From contig JAUXOA010000028.1 in NCBI GenBank assembly GCA_030682475.1, positions 1 through 64,000 on the forward strand: 64,000 nt of DNA. Direction: 5' to 3'. Shown piece after piece: positions 17,119-25,564 of the stretch; positions within the stretch are counted from its first letter, which is position 1; every line of letters begins with the position of its first letter. A program made the translations under genes and the position numbers. The notes under the pieces are model-generated. The model worked only from the letters and a program-made list of their open reading frames with translations, did no database searches and was not told the DNA's origin. Source of the stretch: Rhodoferax sp. GTDB taxonomy: Bacteria; Pseudomonadota; Gammaproteobacteria; Burkholderiales; Burkholderiaceae_C.

Positions 17119-17928
17119 ATGGACCCAAAAAACATCGTTCTCAACGTCAATGGCATCGAGGTCATCTACAACCACGTCATCCTGGTGCTCAAGGGGGTTT
17201 CCCTGAATGTGCCTGAAGGAAAGATTGTGACTATTCTGGGCGGCAACGGCGCCGGCAAAACCACGACCTTGCGCGCCGTCTCCAACTTGCTTAAAGGTGA
17301 GCGCGGCGAGGTCACCAAGGGCTCGATCGAGCTGCGCGGCGAGCGCATTGAGAACCTCACGACCGCCGATCTGGTGCAGCGTGGCGTGGTGCAGGTGATG
17401 GAAGGACGCCACTGTTTTGCCCACCTGACCATCGAAGAAAACCTGCTGACAGGCGGCTACACCCGCAAGAACAAGGCGGAGGTAGCGGCCAATCTGGAAA
17501 AGGTCTACGCCTACTTTCCGCGCTTGAAGATACGGCGCACCAGCCAGGCGGCCTACACATCAGGCGGTGAGCAGCAGATGTGTGCGATTGGCCGGGCCCT
17601 GATGGCCAGCCCGACCCTGCTGCTGCTGGACGAACCCTCGATGGGTCTGGCGCCGCAGATCGTTGAAGAGGTATTCGAAATCGTCAAAGACCTCAACCAG
17701 AAGGAAAAAGTCACCTTCTTGCTGGCGGAGCAAAACACCAATATGGCCTTGAAGTACGCCGACTATGGCTACATCATGGAGTCTGGCCGCGTGGTGATGG
17801 ACGGCGTGGCCAGCGACCTGGCCAACAACGAAGACGTCAAGGAGTTCTACCTGGGCATGGGCGGTGGCGAGCGCAAGAGCTTCAAGGATGTGAAGAGTTA
17901 CAAGCGGCGCAAGCGCTGGCTGGCTTAA
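17119..17928 (+). CDS. livF: Branched-chain-type ABC transporter ATPase LivF
   Basis: Second ATPase of the Liv-type importer, 269 aa. Walker A is GGNGAGKTT (41-49), the signature is TSGGEQQMCAIGRAL and Walker B is LLLDEPSMGLAPQIVEEVF. A C-terminal extension of about 25 residues is basic (KSFKDVKSYKRRKRWLA), longer than in classical LivF. It is followed 10 nt later by a PaaK-like ligase gene, which implies co-translation. Confidence 0.93.
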   Translation: MDPKNIVLNVNGIEVIYNHVILVLKGVSLNVPEGKIVTILGGNGAGKTTTLRAVSNLLKGERGEVTKGSIELRGERIENLTTADLVQRGVVQVMEGRHCFAHLTIEENLLTGGYTRKNKAEVAANLEKVYAYFPRLKIRRTSQAAYTSGGEQQMCAIGRALMASPTLLLLDEPSMGLAPQIVEEVFEIVKDLNQKEKVTFLLAEQNTNMALKYADYGYIMESGRVVMDGVASDLANNEDVKEFYLGMGGGERKSFKDVKSYKRRKRWLA

Positions 17929-17938
17929 GGACAATGAC

Positions 17939-19279
17939 ATGAATAAACATTTCGACGCCGGGCCGCCCCAAGACGAAATAGCCCCCAAGGGGGGCAGCGT
18001 AGTACACCCTGTGACAAGCGTGGGGGCCCAGTTCTTTGATGCGCTGGAAACGCGCGATCCCGTTGCGCGCGAAGCCGCGCTGATGGCGGTCTTGCCGGGC
18101 CAGGTGGCCCATGCCAAAACTTGGTCGGCGGCGCTTAAGCAGATTTTGAAAGACGTCAACCCTGCGGGGGTGACAAGCCGCGAGGCCTTGGCGCGCCTGC
18201 CCGTAACCCGCAAGCATGAACTGCAGGAGCGCCAGCAGGCCAGCCGGAGCGTCGGCGTCGATGTGTTTGGCGGTTTCAGCACGGTGGCTTACGGCCGCCA
18301 GATGCCGCGCATTTTTTCCAGCCCCGGCCCGATCTACGAACCGGAAGGCTTGGCACGTGACTATTGGCGCATGGCGCGCGCCCTGTTTGCCGCCGGCTTT
18401 CGCCCCGGCGATCTGATTCACAACTGCTTCAGCTACCACTTTGTGCCGGCCGGCTCGATGATGGAGTCTGGCGCCCATGCGCTGGGCTGCACGGTGTTTG
18501 CGGGCGGTACCGGCCAGACCGAGCAGCAGGTACAAGCCATGGCTCAGTTGCAGCCGGCGGGCTATATCGGTACGCCCAGTTTTTTAAAAATCATTGTCGA
18601 CAAGGCGGCTTCGATGGGCGTGCCACTGCCCAGCCTGAAGAGAGCCATGCTGGGCGGCGAAGCCTTTCCGCCGTCGCTGCGCGACTGGTTTGCCGAGCGC
18701 GGCATCGCCGGTTACCAGTGCTACGCCACCGCCGATGTGGGCTCAATTGCCTATGAGACCGAGGCTAGAGAAGGCCTGGTGCTCGATGAGGGTGTGATTG
18801 TCGAGATTGTGCGACCCGGCACCGGCGACCCGGTCACCCCAGGTGAAGTGGGCGAAGTCGTGGTGACCACGCTGAACCCAGTCTATCCTCTGATCCGTTT
18901 TGGAACCGGCGATCTGTCGGCGGTGCTGGCCGGGCCCTGCCCGACCGGGCGCAGCAACACCCGTATCAAGGGCTGGATGGGGCGGGCCGACCAGACCACC
19001 AAAATCCGGGGCATGTTTGTACACCCGGGCCAGGTCGCTGATATCGTCCGGCGATTCCCTGAAGTGGCGCGCGCCCGCCTGGTGGTGACCGGTGAGATGG
19101 CCAATGACATCATGACGCTCAAGGTCGAGACCGCGTGCAGTGGTCCGGATGCGCTTGCCACCAAGATTGGCGAGGCGATTCGCGATGTGACCAAGTTGCG
19201 TGCTCAGGTTGAACTGGTCTTGCCCGGCAGCCTGCCCAATGATGGCAAGGTGATCGAAGATGCACGCAGTTACAAGTGA
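17939..19279 (+). CDS. Phenylacetate-CoA ligase-like (PaaK family) protein
   Basis: A 446-aa AMP-forming ligase of the PaaK branch. Motifs are an A5-like YATADVGSIAYE, RFGTGDLSAVL and the C-terminal domain KIRGMFVHPGQVADIV. The C-terminal Lys candidate lies in LPNDGKVIEDARSYK. It is 10 nt after livF, so transport and CoA activation are coupled. Residues about 6-31 (DAGPPQDEIAPKGGS and on) are encoded by a dispersed repeat with core GCCCCCAAGGGGGGC (17956-18032), so the N-terminus is an add-on; the family domain begins near FFDALETRDP. Substrates of the family are phenylacetate and related aryl acids; which one applies here is open. Confidence 0.88.
   Translation: MNKHFDAGPPQDEIAPKGGSVVHPVTSVGAQFFDALETRDPVAREAALMAVLPGQVAHAKTWSAALKQILKDVNPAGVTSREALARLPVTRKHELQERQQASRSVGVDVFGGFSTVAYGRQMPRIFSSPGPIYEPEGLARDYWRMARALFAAGFRPGDLIHNCFSYHFVPAGSMMESGAHALGCTVFAGGTGQTEQQVQAMAQLQPAGYIGTPSFLKIIVDKAASMGVPLPSLKRAMLGGEAFPPSLRDWFAERGIAGYQCYATADVGSIAYETEAREGLVLDEGVIVEIVRPGTGDPVTPGEVGEVVVTTLNPVYPLIRFGTGDLSAVLAGPCPTGRSNTRIKGWMGRADQTTKIRGMFVHPGQVADIVRRFPEVARARLVVTGEMANDIMTLKVETACSGPDALATKIGEAIRDVTKLRAQVELVLPGSLPNDGKVIEDARSYK
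17956..18032. repeat. Dispersed repeat read as protein N-terminus
   Basis: CCGGGCCGCCCCAAGACG, then the core GCCCCCAAGGGGGGC and AAGCGTGGGGG, match the architecture of the Comamonadaceae-type repeats at 13302 and 43924, although as a more divergent relative. It lies inside the 5' end of the PaaK-like gene, in frame. Confidence 0.6.
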
Positions 19280-19386
19280 GATTTGTCAACAAGTCTTCGA
19301 ATCGGCGTTTTTCTAGGTAGTTTCCGTATTGCACAGCGGGCTTCAATGCCCTACGCTTACGGCACTTATTCATTAGGAGTTGAGAT

Positions 19387-20382
19387 ATGAAACGTTTACT
19401 GGTTCTGGCCACCGCTGTGACCGCACTGTTTGCCAATGCCCAGGGTTACCCTGGAGCGAAACCGATTTCCTTTGTGGTTCCATTTGCGGCCGGCGGACCG
19501 ACTGACCGGGTGGCGCGCGATCTGGCCGAGGCCATGCGCAAAACCATGCCCGGCGGCAATTTCGTGGTTGAAAATACCGCCGGCGCGGGTGGCACGATCG
19601 CTGCGACCAAGGTCGCCAAGGCCAACCCGGATGGGCACACGCTGCTGCTCTGGCATATCGGCATGGCTGCCACCGCTGGCCTGTACCGCAATCTACAGTA
19701 CAAGCCACTGGAAGATTTTGAATACCTGGGCATGGTCAACGATGTCCCGATGACCCTGATTGGCAAGCCGCAACTACCAGCCAACACCTACCGTGATTTT
19801 GAAAATTACATCCGTGCCAACAGTGGCAAGTTGAACCTTGCCCACGCCGGCCTGGGTTCTGCCTCGCACCTGTGTGGCCTCATGTGGCAGTCGGCGATCA
19901 ACGCCAAGGAGCCCATGAAGGAAGCCATGACCACCATCCCGTATGGTGGCACGGGGCCGGCCATGATCGCCCTGATCGGCGGCCAGGTTGACTTGATGTG
20001 TGACCAAACCACCAGCACCACGGCCCAGATTGAGTCCGGTCGGGTCAGGGCCTTTGCCGTCACCACCGCCGACCGTCTCTCAAGTCACAAATTGCTCAAG
20101 GACTACCCGTCCTTGAAGGAGATGGGTCTAAAAGGTTTCAACCTGACGATCTGGCACGGTTTGTACGCACCCAAGGGCACCCCGGCACCGGTGCTCAAGC
20201 AACTCAATGATGCCTTGAAGCTGGCCTTGAAAGACCCGGAATTCATCAAGAAACAGGAAGGTCTGGGCGCGATCGTCGTCACTGACAAACGCATGGAACC
20301 CGCCGGTCACAAGGCTTTCGTTGCGGCCGAAATAGCCAAACTCAAGCCGCTGATAGAAGCCGCAGGCAAGTTCGCGGATTGA
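19387..20382 (+). CDS. Periplasmic TTT-type solute receptor (Bug/TctC family)
   Basis: A 331-aa TctC/Bug receptor with a signal peptide ending near ANAQ (residues 1-19). Typical segments are KPISFVVPFAAGGPTDRVARDLA and VENTAGAGGTIAATKVAK. ATG 19387 follows TAGGAGTTGAGAT. It lies 107 nt after the PaaK-like gene and is followed 3 nt later by another receptor gene. Two receptors in a row suggest two ligands or a recent expansion. Its identity to the next protein is low by eye, so it is not a fresh duplication. Confidence 0.92.
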   Translation: MKRLLVLATAVTALFANAQGYPGAKPISFVVPFAAGGPTDRVARDLAEAMRKTMPGGNFVVENTAGAGGTIAATKVAKANPDGHTLLLWHIGMAATAGLYRNLQYKPLEDFEYLGMVNDVPMTLIGKPQLPANTYRDFENYIRANSGKLNLAHAGLGSASHLCGLMWQSAINAKEPMKEAMTTIPYGGTGPAMIALIGGQVDLMCDQTTSTTAQIESGRVRAFAVTTADRLSSHKLLKDYPSLKEMGLKGFNLTIWHGLYAPKGTPAPVLKQLNDALKLALKDPEFIKKQEGLGAIVVTDKRMEPAGHKAFVAAEIAKLKPLIEAAGKFAD

Positions 20383-20385
20383 TCC

Positions 20386-21396
20386 ATGTCCGCAAACTTC
20401 AATATTTTTCGGCAACTGGTCCTCACCCTTGGTGCGGGAGTAGCTATTATTTCAATAGCAATACCAGCCTGGGCGCAGGCCCCATGGCCGTCCAAGCCGG
20501 TAAAAATCGTGGTGCCGTTCGCGCCCGGTGGTACCACCGACATCCTGGCGCGTGCTGTCGCACCCGAGTTGTCGAAGGCGTTCGGTCAGCCCTTCATTGT
20601 GGACAACCGGGCCGGTGCCGGGGGCAACGTGGGGGCAGACATCGTGGCCAAGGCGCCGGCAGACGGCTACACGCTGTTGATGGGCACGGTGGGCACCCAC
20701 GGCATCAACAAGTCGCTTTACAGCAAACTGCCGTACGACCCGCAAAAAGACTTTGCCCCCGTTACGCTGGTGGCCGGTGTTCCCAATGTGATGGTGATGA
20801 ACGCCGACAAGGCCAAGGCAATGGGCATCAATAACGTGCCGGATTTCATCCAGTACGCCAAAGCCCATCCGGGTCAACTCAACATGGCCTCCAGTGGCAA
20901 TGGCACTTCCATTCATCTGGCCGGCGAACTGTTCAAGTCCATGACGGGCATATTCATGACGCACATTCCCTACACCGGCTCGGGCCCCGCCATGATGGGC
21001 ATGGTCTCCGGCACTGTGGATGTGATGTTTGACAACCTGCCGTCCGCCATGCCGCAGATCAAGGGTGGCAAGCTCAAGGCGTTTGCGGTGACGAGTGGGC
21101 AGCGTTCTGCCGCCATGCCCGAGCTGCCCACGATTGAAGAGGCGGGCAAGCTCAAGGGTTTTGAAGCCAGTAGCTGGTTTGGTTTGCTGGCGCCGGCGGG
21201 CACCCCGGCCGATGTGGTGTTGAAACTTCAGCAGGAAACCGCCAAGGCACTCAATTCTCCTGCCATCAAGGAAAAGCTGCTGGCCCAGGGCGCCATTCCG
21301 AGCGGCAACACACCGCAGGAATTCGCCCGCTTCATCGATGCTGAAATCAGGAAATGGGCGTCGGTGGTGAAGGCGTCCGGGGCCAAGGTTGATTGA
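20386..21396 (+). CDS. Periplasmic TTT-type solute receptor (Bug/TctC family)
   Basis: A 336-aa TctC/Bug receptor with a longer signal peptide (residues 1-29, ending IPAWAQ). Family motifs are [19 protein letters not shown] and [16 protein letters not shown], followed by [11 protein letters not shown]. It starts 3 nt after the previous receptor gene. It is close to the consensus Bug pattern, in contrast to the previous gene. The end of the plus-strand operon seems to be here, as the next gene is convergent. The ligand is unknown, likely a carboxylate. Confidence 0.92.
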   Translation: MSANFNIFRQLVLTLGAGVAIISIAIPAWAQAPWPSKPVKIVVPFAPGGTTDILARAVAPELSKAFGQPFIVDNRAGAGGNVGADIVAKAPADGYTLLMGTVGTHGINKSLYSKLPYDPQKDFAPVTLVAGVPNVMVMNADKAKAMGINNVPDFIQYAKAHPGQLNMASSGNGTSIHLAGELFKSMTGIFMTHIPYTGSGPAMMGMVSGTVDVMFDNLPSAMPQIKGGKLKAFAVTSGQRSAAMPELPTIEEAGKLKGFEASSWFGLLAPAGTPADVVLKLQQETAKALNSPAIKEKLLAQGAIPSGNTPQEFARFIDAEIRKWASVVKASGAKVD

Positions 21397-21410
21397 CCTG
21401 AATTTGCCGC

Positions 21411-21746
21411 TTACACGCCCCAGACGATTTCGCAGCCGGCCTTTTCGCAGCGGCGCAGCATTTCGATAAAGGGCAGAGCGCGCTGGCGCAGGGACACCGC
21501 CTCAAAGCGGGGCGGCGGCTCAAAGCGGGCCAGCGCATCGGCCACGGCGGTTTCTTTGTCGGCCTCCTCTCTGACGATGGCCGCCGCCAGGGCCGCGATG
21601 GCCGCAGGCATCTGTTCGGGCAGGATGATGCCCTTGTCGCCCGTACCGGACTGGGTGTCTTTACCGATGATCTCCAGCACGCGCCGTCCATTGGGCTGCA
21701 ACATGATGACATCACCCGTAATTTTGGATTTGAATTTGTAGAGCAT
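21411..21746 (-). CDS. DUF1840 family protein
   Basis: A 111-aa soluble protein of the DUF1840 type, recognised by its start MLYKFKSKITGDVIMLQPNG and the segment GIILPEQMPAAIAALAAAI. It has no signal peptide or membrane segment, and two Cys near the C-terminus. Function is unknown. It lies convergent to the TTT receptor genes, with 14 nt between stops, and 68 nt from the acyl-CoA-binding protein gene upstream on its strand. Confidence 0.8.
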   Translation of the reverse strand: MLYKFKSKITGDVIMLQPNGRRVLEIIGKDTQSGTGDKGIILPEQMPAAIAALAAAIVREEADKETAVADALARFEPPPRFEAVSLRQRALPFIEMLRRCEKAGCEIVWGV

Positions 21747-21814
21747 GGATGCAGATCGTAAACTACGGCCCGATGCGCATTGTCCTACTGTTGCCTTTAA
21801 ATGGGCCAGAAGAT

Positions 21815-22069
21815 TCAGCTCAGTGACTTAATCAGGTCCACGTACTGCTGTATGGCATCGTCTTGTGATGTGCCTTTGACACCATTCCAAGCGTCCCACT
21901 TGGCCCGTGCCACCATGTCGCTGAAGCCGGGCTTCTTGTCCGTGTTGTCGCCTACGCTGGCCTGCTTGTACAGCGCGTAAAGTTTGAGCAATGTGGCGTT
22001 GTCGGGGCGCTCGCTCAGGTTTTTTGAATCGGCAACGGCGGCTTCAAATTTTATTTGTCGGTCAGACAT
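21815..22069 (-). CDS. Acyl-CoA-binding protein
   Basis: An 84-aa ACBP: the four-helix fold that binds long-chain acyl-CoA in the cytoplasm. Family residues are FEAAVADSKNL, LLKLYALYKQASVGDN (with the YxLYKQ motif) and AKWDAWNGVKG. The length is typical. It is 20 nt downstream of a TetR regulator in the same direction and near a phasin, which suggests a lipid or PHA storage setting. Confidence 0.93.
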   Translation of the reverse strand: MSDRQIKFEAAVADSKNLSERPDNATLLKLYALYKQASVGDNTDKKPGFSDMVARAKWDAWNGVKGTSQDDAIQQYVDLIKSLS

Positions 22070-22089
22070 GGTTTTCTCCGGGTAATTTG

Positions 22090-22752
22090 TTATTTGTCGG
22101 CGTGCTTGTAGGCACCCGCCAGCGTCAGAAAATGCATGCGTTGGCCCTGTTCCAGATAGGGCGCCAGCAGGTTCAATACATGTTGCGCGCCGCGCAGCAG
22201 GGCTGCTTGCGCGTTTTCAGGTTCCAGTGCCTTGCGTGGGTCGCGCACATACTCAAAACTCAGCCAGTAGGTCAGTACCACCACCATGCTGGTGGCGGTG
22301 GCCTCAACCTCACGCGAATCAATATGAACCGCCCCTGCGCGGCTCATGCCGTTCAGCAATGCTTTCACGGCATGGGTCTTGTTTTTCAGGACCGACTGGA
22401 AATGCGTTTCCAGGCGCCGGTTTTTACTCAGCAGGTCGTTCAGGTCACGGTACAAAAACCGGTATTGCCAGATCAGTTCAAACAGGGCGTGCATGAAGAA
22501 CCAGGCGTCTTCCACGTTGCGCACGCCATCGCTGGCATTGAGCAACTCGTTCAGCCCCCGTTCATAGCGGTCAAACAGCGAGTTGATGAGCTCGTCTTTG
22601 GCCGGGTAATGGTAGTAAAGATTGCCCGGGCTGATACCCAGTTCGGCCGATATCAAGGTGGTGGACACATTGGGCTCGCCAAAGCGATTGAATAATTCCA
22701 GCGTGACTTCCAGAATCCGCTCGGCCGTGCGCCGGGGCGCCTTTTTCACCAT
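22090..22752 (-). CDS. TetR-family transcriptional regulator
   Basis: 220 aa from ATG 22752 (MVKKAPRRTAERILEVT); a start further upstream would overlap the phasin gene region and add non-family sequence. The N-terminal TetR helix-turn-helix is clear (STTLISAELGISPGNLYYHYPAKDEL). The C-terminal ligand domain is family-poor. It lies 28 nt after the phasin stop and before the ACBP gene, so it may sense an acyl-CoA or fatty acid and control these genes. Confidence 0.9.
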   Translation of the reverse strand: MVKKAPRRTAERILEVTLELFNRFGEPNVSTTLISAELGISPGNLYYHYPAKDELINSLFDRYERGLNELLNASDGVRNVEDAWFFMHALFELIWQYRFLYRDLNDLLSKNRRLETHFQSVLKNKTHAVKALLNGMSRAGAVHIDSREVEATATSMVVVLTYWLSFEYVRDPRKALEPENAQAALLRGAQHVLNLLAPYLEQGQRMHFLTLAGAYKHADK

Positions 22753-22780
22753 GCTGCGTTTTCCTTGTGCGCCGCTGACG

Positions 22781-23296
22781 TCACGACGTGACCCGCTTGG
22801 CGGCTGGCTTTGCCACTTTAACAGGTGCCTTCTTGGCCGCCGCTTTGGGCGCAGATTTAGCAGCAGTTTTGGGCGCAACGCTTTTGGCCGACAGTTTCTG
22901 AACGTTTTTGTTCAGCTCGTCGATGCGGGCGATCAGGGCATTGACATCCTTGGCCGAGGGCACACCCAGTTTGTTCAGGGCTTTGGCAACGCGGTCTTCG
23001 AAAATGCTCTCCAGCCTGTCCCACTGACCCGACGCCTTGGATGAAATGTCGCTGGCCATACTGGACATTTTGCTGGTGGCTTCCGAGAGTTTCTCTTCGG
23101 CAAGCGATTTCGTTTGACGCTGGAAGCTCACACCTTCCTTGACCAGCGCTTCAAAGGCCTTGCTGCCTTCGGCCTGGGCCTTGTTGAAAGCGCCCAAGCC
23201 CGCTTGCCAGATGAGCTGGGCCGAGTCTTTGACCGAGCCCGTCAAAGGCATGCCGGTTTTCTTCGAAGGATTGATTTTTTGCAGCTTTTTGACCAT
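22781..23296 (-). CDS. Phasin (PHA-granule-associated protein, PhaI/PhaF type)
   Basis: A 171-aa protein with an amphipathic helical body (about residues 20-125, LIWQAGLGAFNKAQAEGSKAF typical of the polyhydroxyalkanoate granule-associated family) and a Lys/Ala/Pro-rich tail (from about 140) similar to the histone-like tail of PhaF, which can bind DNA. A leucine-heptad stretch (LNALIARIDELNKNVQKL type) precedes the tail. It would coat PHA granules. TetR and ACBP genes follow. Confidence 0.85.
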   Translation of the reverse strand: MVKKLQKINPSKKTGMPLTGSVKDSAQLIWQAGLGAFNKAQAEGSKAFEALVKEGVSFQRQTKSLAEEKLSEATSKMSSMASDISSKASGQWDRLESIFEDRVAKALNKLGVPSAKDVNALIARIDELNKNVQKLSAKSVAPKTAAKSAPKAAAKKAPVKVAKPAAKRVTS

Positions 23297-23495
23297 GGGA
23301 CACTCCTGAGTAAGTTACAGAAAATTGGACACTGTTGCACCACGCAAGCCAGTTCATGAGTGCACTGTAAGCGGCTGCCGAATCGCTGTGTAGGTGGCGC
23401 ATCCTAAATCGCTACAGGGTGGTGACGCGACAAGGACCGTCACTGCACCCTGCCTGCACCTACAATTCGTTCAATTCATGAGCATATACATAGCA

Positions 23496-23650
23496 ATGTC
23501 AACAATGCCTCCTCAAGACTTGCCTTGTTACCTGCTACGCCAGCTCACCCACGAGCCAGCAGCCAGTCAGCGCGGCTTGGCTGAGCGTTTTGAAGTGAGT
23601 GCTACTTCCGCCCCACCGAAGTCGAAGCCCTGCTCAAACAGCGGCTATAA
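23496..23650 (+). pseudogene. Remnants: EPS-type MarR regulator start and gmd scrap
   Basis: From ATG 23496 the first 35 codons give YLLRQLTHEPAASQRGLAE and ERFEVS, which resembles the N-terminal helix-turn-helix of the MarR-like EPS-associated regulators that often head exopolysaccharide loci. The wing and C-terminus are missing. Shifted one frame, 23603-23650 reads [15 protein letters not shown] then [13 protein letters not shown] is the C-terminal motif of GDP-mannose 4,6-dehydratase, found intact in the gmd gene 900 bp downstream. So this looks like two gene ends joined by a deletion. About 200 bp before it (23297-23495) hold nothing I can name. Confidence 0.55.
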
Positions 23651-23679
23651 CGTCAATGTAAGTGTTGAATAATCAAACC

Positions 23680-23979
23680 ATGCGTCTAAACACCGAACAA
23701 GTCCAAGCCATCCACCGCGCCACACAGCGCGTGTTGGGTGTCGGCGCAAGAGTAAGCGTGTTTGGCTCCAGGGCGCTGGATGATCAAAAAGGTGGCGATA
23801 TTGATCTGTTTTTCGAGACCGATGCCCAGCTTGACAACCGAGCCAAAGTGATTTGCCAATTGACCGGGGCTCTAACACTGGCGCTGGGTGAGCGCAAGAT
23901 TGACATCTTGCTCAAAGACGCCAATACACCACCCGCCCGGGTCTTTGACATCGCCAAACGTACAGGGGTGCCGCTATGA
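23680..23979 (+). CDS. MNT-type nucleotidyltransferase, antitoxin of MNT/HEPN pair
   Basis: A 99-aa minimal nucleotidyltransferase. The catalytic pattern GS-x9-DxD is intact (G29, S30, D40, D42 in FGSRALDDQKGGDIDLFFE). Start ATG 23680 was chosen over 23662 because it gives the usual short N-terminus. Its last 4 nt overlap the start of the HEPN gene (ATGA). MntA antitoxins add AMP to their HEPN partner and silence it (type VII systems). Function as antitoxin is inferred from the pairing. Confidence 0.8.
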   Translation: MRLNTEQVQAIHRATQRVLGVGARVSVFGSRALDDQKGGDIDLFFETDAQLDNRAKVICQLTGALTLALGERKIDILLKDANTPPARVFDIAKRTGVPL

Positions 23980-24470
23980 GCCTTCTTTATTTGCCAGAAC
24001 ACACCGAAAACGCCTTGCTGGCACTGGAACTTGCCCACAAAGAGACTGCACATCTACGCTACAGCCACCGAACGCTTTTTGCGCAATCCATCGACACCAT
24101 TTGGGTACAGCAACTGAGTCAGCGTGACGATCTCGCAGAAAAGGTAGAAGCTTTTGTGAGTCGCTTTGGGCGACTGCAAGACCATCTTGGTGAAAAATTG
24201 ATCCCGCGTTTTGCCGCCCTGTTGGGCGAATCACCCAAGACCCTGCTTGACGTGCTTGCCTACGCCGAAAAGATGCAATGGATTGAAAGTGCAGAAATCT
24301 TTATCGGTGCCAGAAGACTTCGAAACCTGCTGGTACACGAATACTTGTCTGATACGCAACTGTTCCTGCAAGCCCTGTTAACGGCCCGCGAAGCCACAGA
24401 AATGCTTTTCCACACCGTCAACGCCATTGAAGCTAAAGCAGCCGAAATAGGTCTGCGCAACACCCCATGA
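23976..24470 (+). CDS. HEPN-domain protein, probable RNase toxin of MNT/HEPN pair
   Basis: A 164-aa all-helical protein with the HEPN RNase motif R-x4-H (R116 to H121 in RNLLVHEY). It overlaps the nucleotidyltransferase gene by 4 nt and the gmd start by 4 nt, so it is translationally linked with both. It is longer than the ordinary ~140-aa HepT proteins. Expected activity is RNA cleavage that is blocked by AMPylation from the MNT partner. It sits at the upstream border of a glycan locus, a place where addiction modules may stabilise exchanged DNA. It could also be a non-toxic HEPN substrate-binding partner. Confidence 0.75.
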   Translation: MSLLYLPEHTENALLALELAHKETAHLRYSHRTLFAQSIDTIWVQQLSQRDDLAEKVEAFVSRFGRLQDHLGEKLIPRFAALLGESPKTLLDVLAYAEKMQWIESAEIFIGARRLRNLLVHEYLSDTQLFLQALLTAREATEMLFHTVNAIEAKAAEIGLRNTP

Positions 24471-25558
24471 CAAACCAAAAAACCGCCCTAATCACCGGCA
24501 TCACTGGCCAAGACGGCGCCTATCTTGCAGAGCTGTTGTTGGCTAAGGGCTACATCGTCCACGGCATCAAGCGACGGGCCTCCTCGTTCAACACGGCGAG
24601 GATTGATCACCTCTACCATGACCCCCATGAAAAGGGAGTTCGCTTTTTCCTGCATCATGGTGATCTGACCGATTCTTCCAATCTGATCCGGATTATTCAG
24701 CAAACTCAGCCAGACGAAATTTACAACCTGGCGGCTATGAGCCATGTGGCGGTCAGCTTTGAGTCACCCGAGTACACCGCAGACGTAGATGCTATAGGTC
24801 CGTTGCGCATGCTTGAGGCCATTCGTATCCTGGGGCTTGAAAAGAAAACGCGTTTTTACCAAGCCTCTACCTCTGAGCTATATGGCTTGGTACAAGAAAC
24901 CCCGCAAAAGGAGACAACCCCTTTTTACCCTCGCAGTCCGTATGCCGTAGCCAAGCTGTACGCCTACTGGATCACCGTGAATTACCGTGAAGCCTATGGC
25001 ATGTACGCGTGCAACGGTATTCTCTTTAATCACGAGTCACCTGTTCGCGGTGAAAACTTTGTTACCCGAAAAATCACCCGTGCTTTAGCGCGAATCAAGC
25101 TGGGCCTGCAAGAGCGCCTTTACCTGGGAAACCTCAATGCATTGCGCGACTGGGGGCATGCCAAAGATTACGTAGAAATGCAGTGGCTCATGCTACAGCA
25201 AGAGCAGCCAGAAGACTTTGTCATTGCCACCGGGGTGCAGTACAGCGTGCGGGACTTTGTCAATATTGCTGCAAAAGAGCTGGGTATTGCTATGCGTTGG
25301 GACGGCGAAGGTCTGACCGAAAAGGGTTTTGACGACACTGGCAAATGCATCGTCTCCGTTGACCCGCGCTATTTTCGCCCTACTGAGGTTGAAACGCTCC
25401 TTGGTGATCCGTCCAAAGCCAAGGCGAAACTTGGTTGGGAGCCCAAAATCACCTTTGGCGAGTTGGTCAAGCAAATGGTGCGGGAAGACCTCAAATCAGC
25501 CGAACGCGATGAGTTGGTGAAGCGGCATGGGTACTACACGAACGTTTACCATGAGTAA
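24467..25558 (+). CDS. gmd: GDP-mannose 4,6-dehydratase
   Basis: A 363-aa SDR enzyme that makes GDP-4-keto-6-deoxy-D-mannose from GDP-mannose. The Rossmann motif is [12 protein letters not shown] (residues about 10-21). The active site has a Ser/Thr and Glu in QASTSELYG and YxxxK in [27 protein letters not shown] and [14 protein letters not shown] are GMD hallmarks. The length is normal. No dedicated reductase (rmd, fcl) or aminotransferase (per) follows, but a C-methyltransferase gene does, so the product may be methylated. Confidence 0.95.
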   Translation: MTNQKTALITGITGQDGAYLAELLLAKGYIVHGIKRRASSFNTARIDHLYHDPHEKGVRFFLHHGDLTDSSNLIRIIQQTQPDEIYNLAAMSHVAVSFESPEYTADVDAIGPLRMLEAIRILGLEKKTRFYQASTSELYGLVQETPQKETTPFYPRSPYAVAKLYAYWITVNYREAYGMYACNGILFNHESPVRGENFVTRKITRALARIKLGLQERLYLGNLNALRDWGHAKDYVEMQWLMLQQEQPEDFVIATGVQYSVRDFVNIAAKELGIAMRWDGEGLTEKGFDDTGKCIVSVDPRYFRPTEVETLLGDPSKAKAKLGWEPKITFGELVKQMVREDLKSAERDELVKRHGYYTNVYHE

Positions 25559-25564
25559 GTTTAC

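Noticed and set aside
24467-25558. GDP-mannose dehydratase as a duplicate of the 29998 pseudogene by recent copying
   Set aside because: The two sequences differ widely in the shared N-terminal half, so they are old paralogues.
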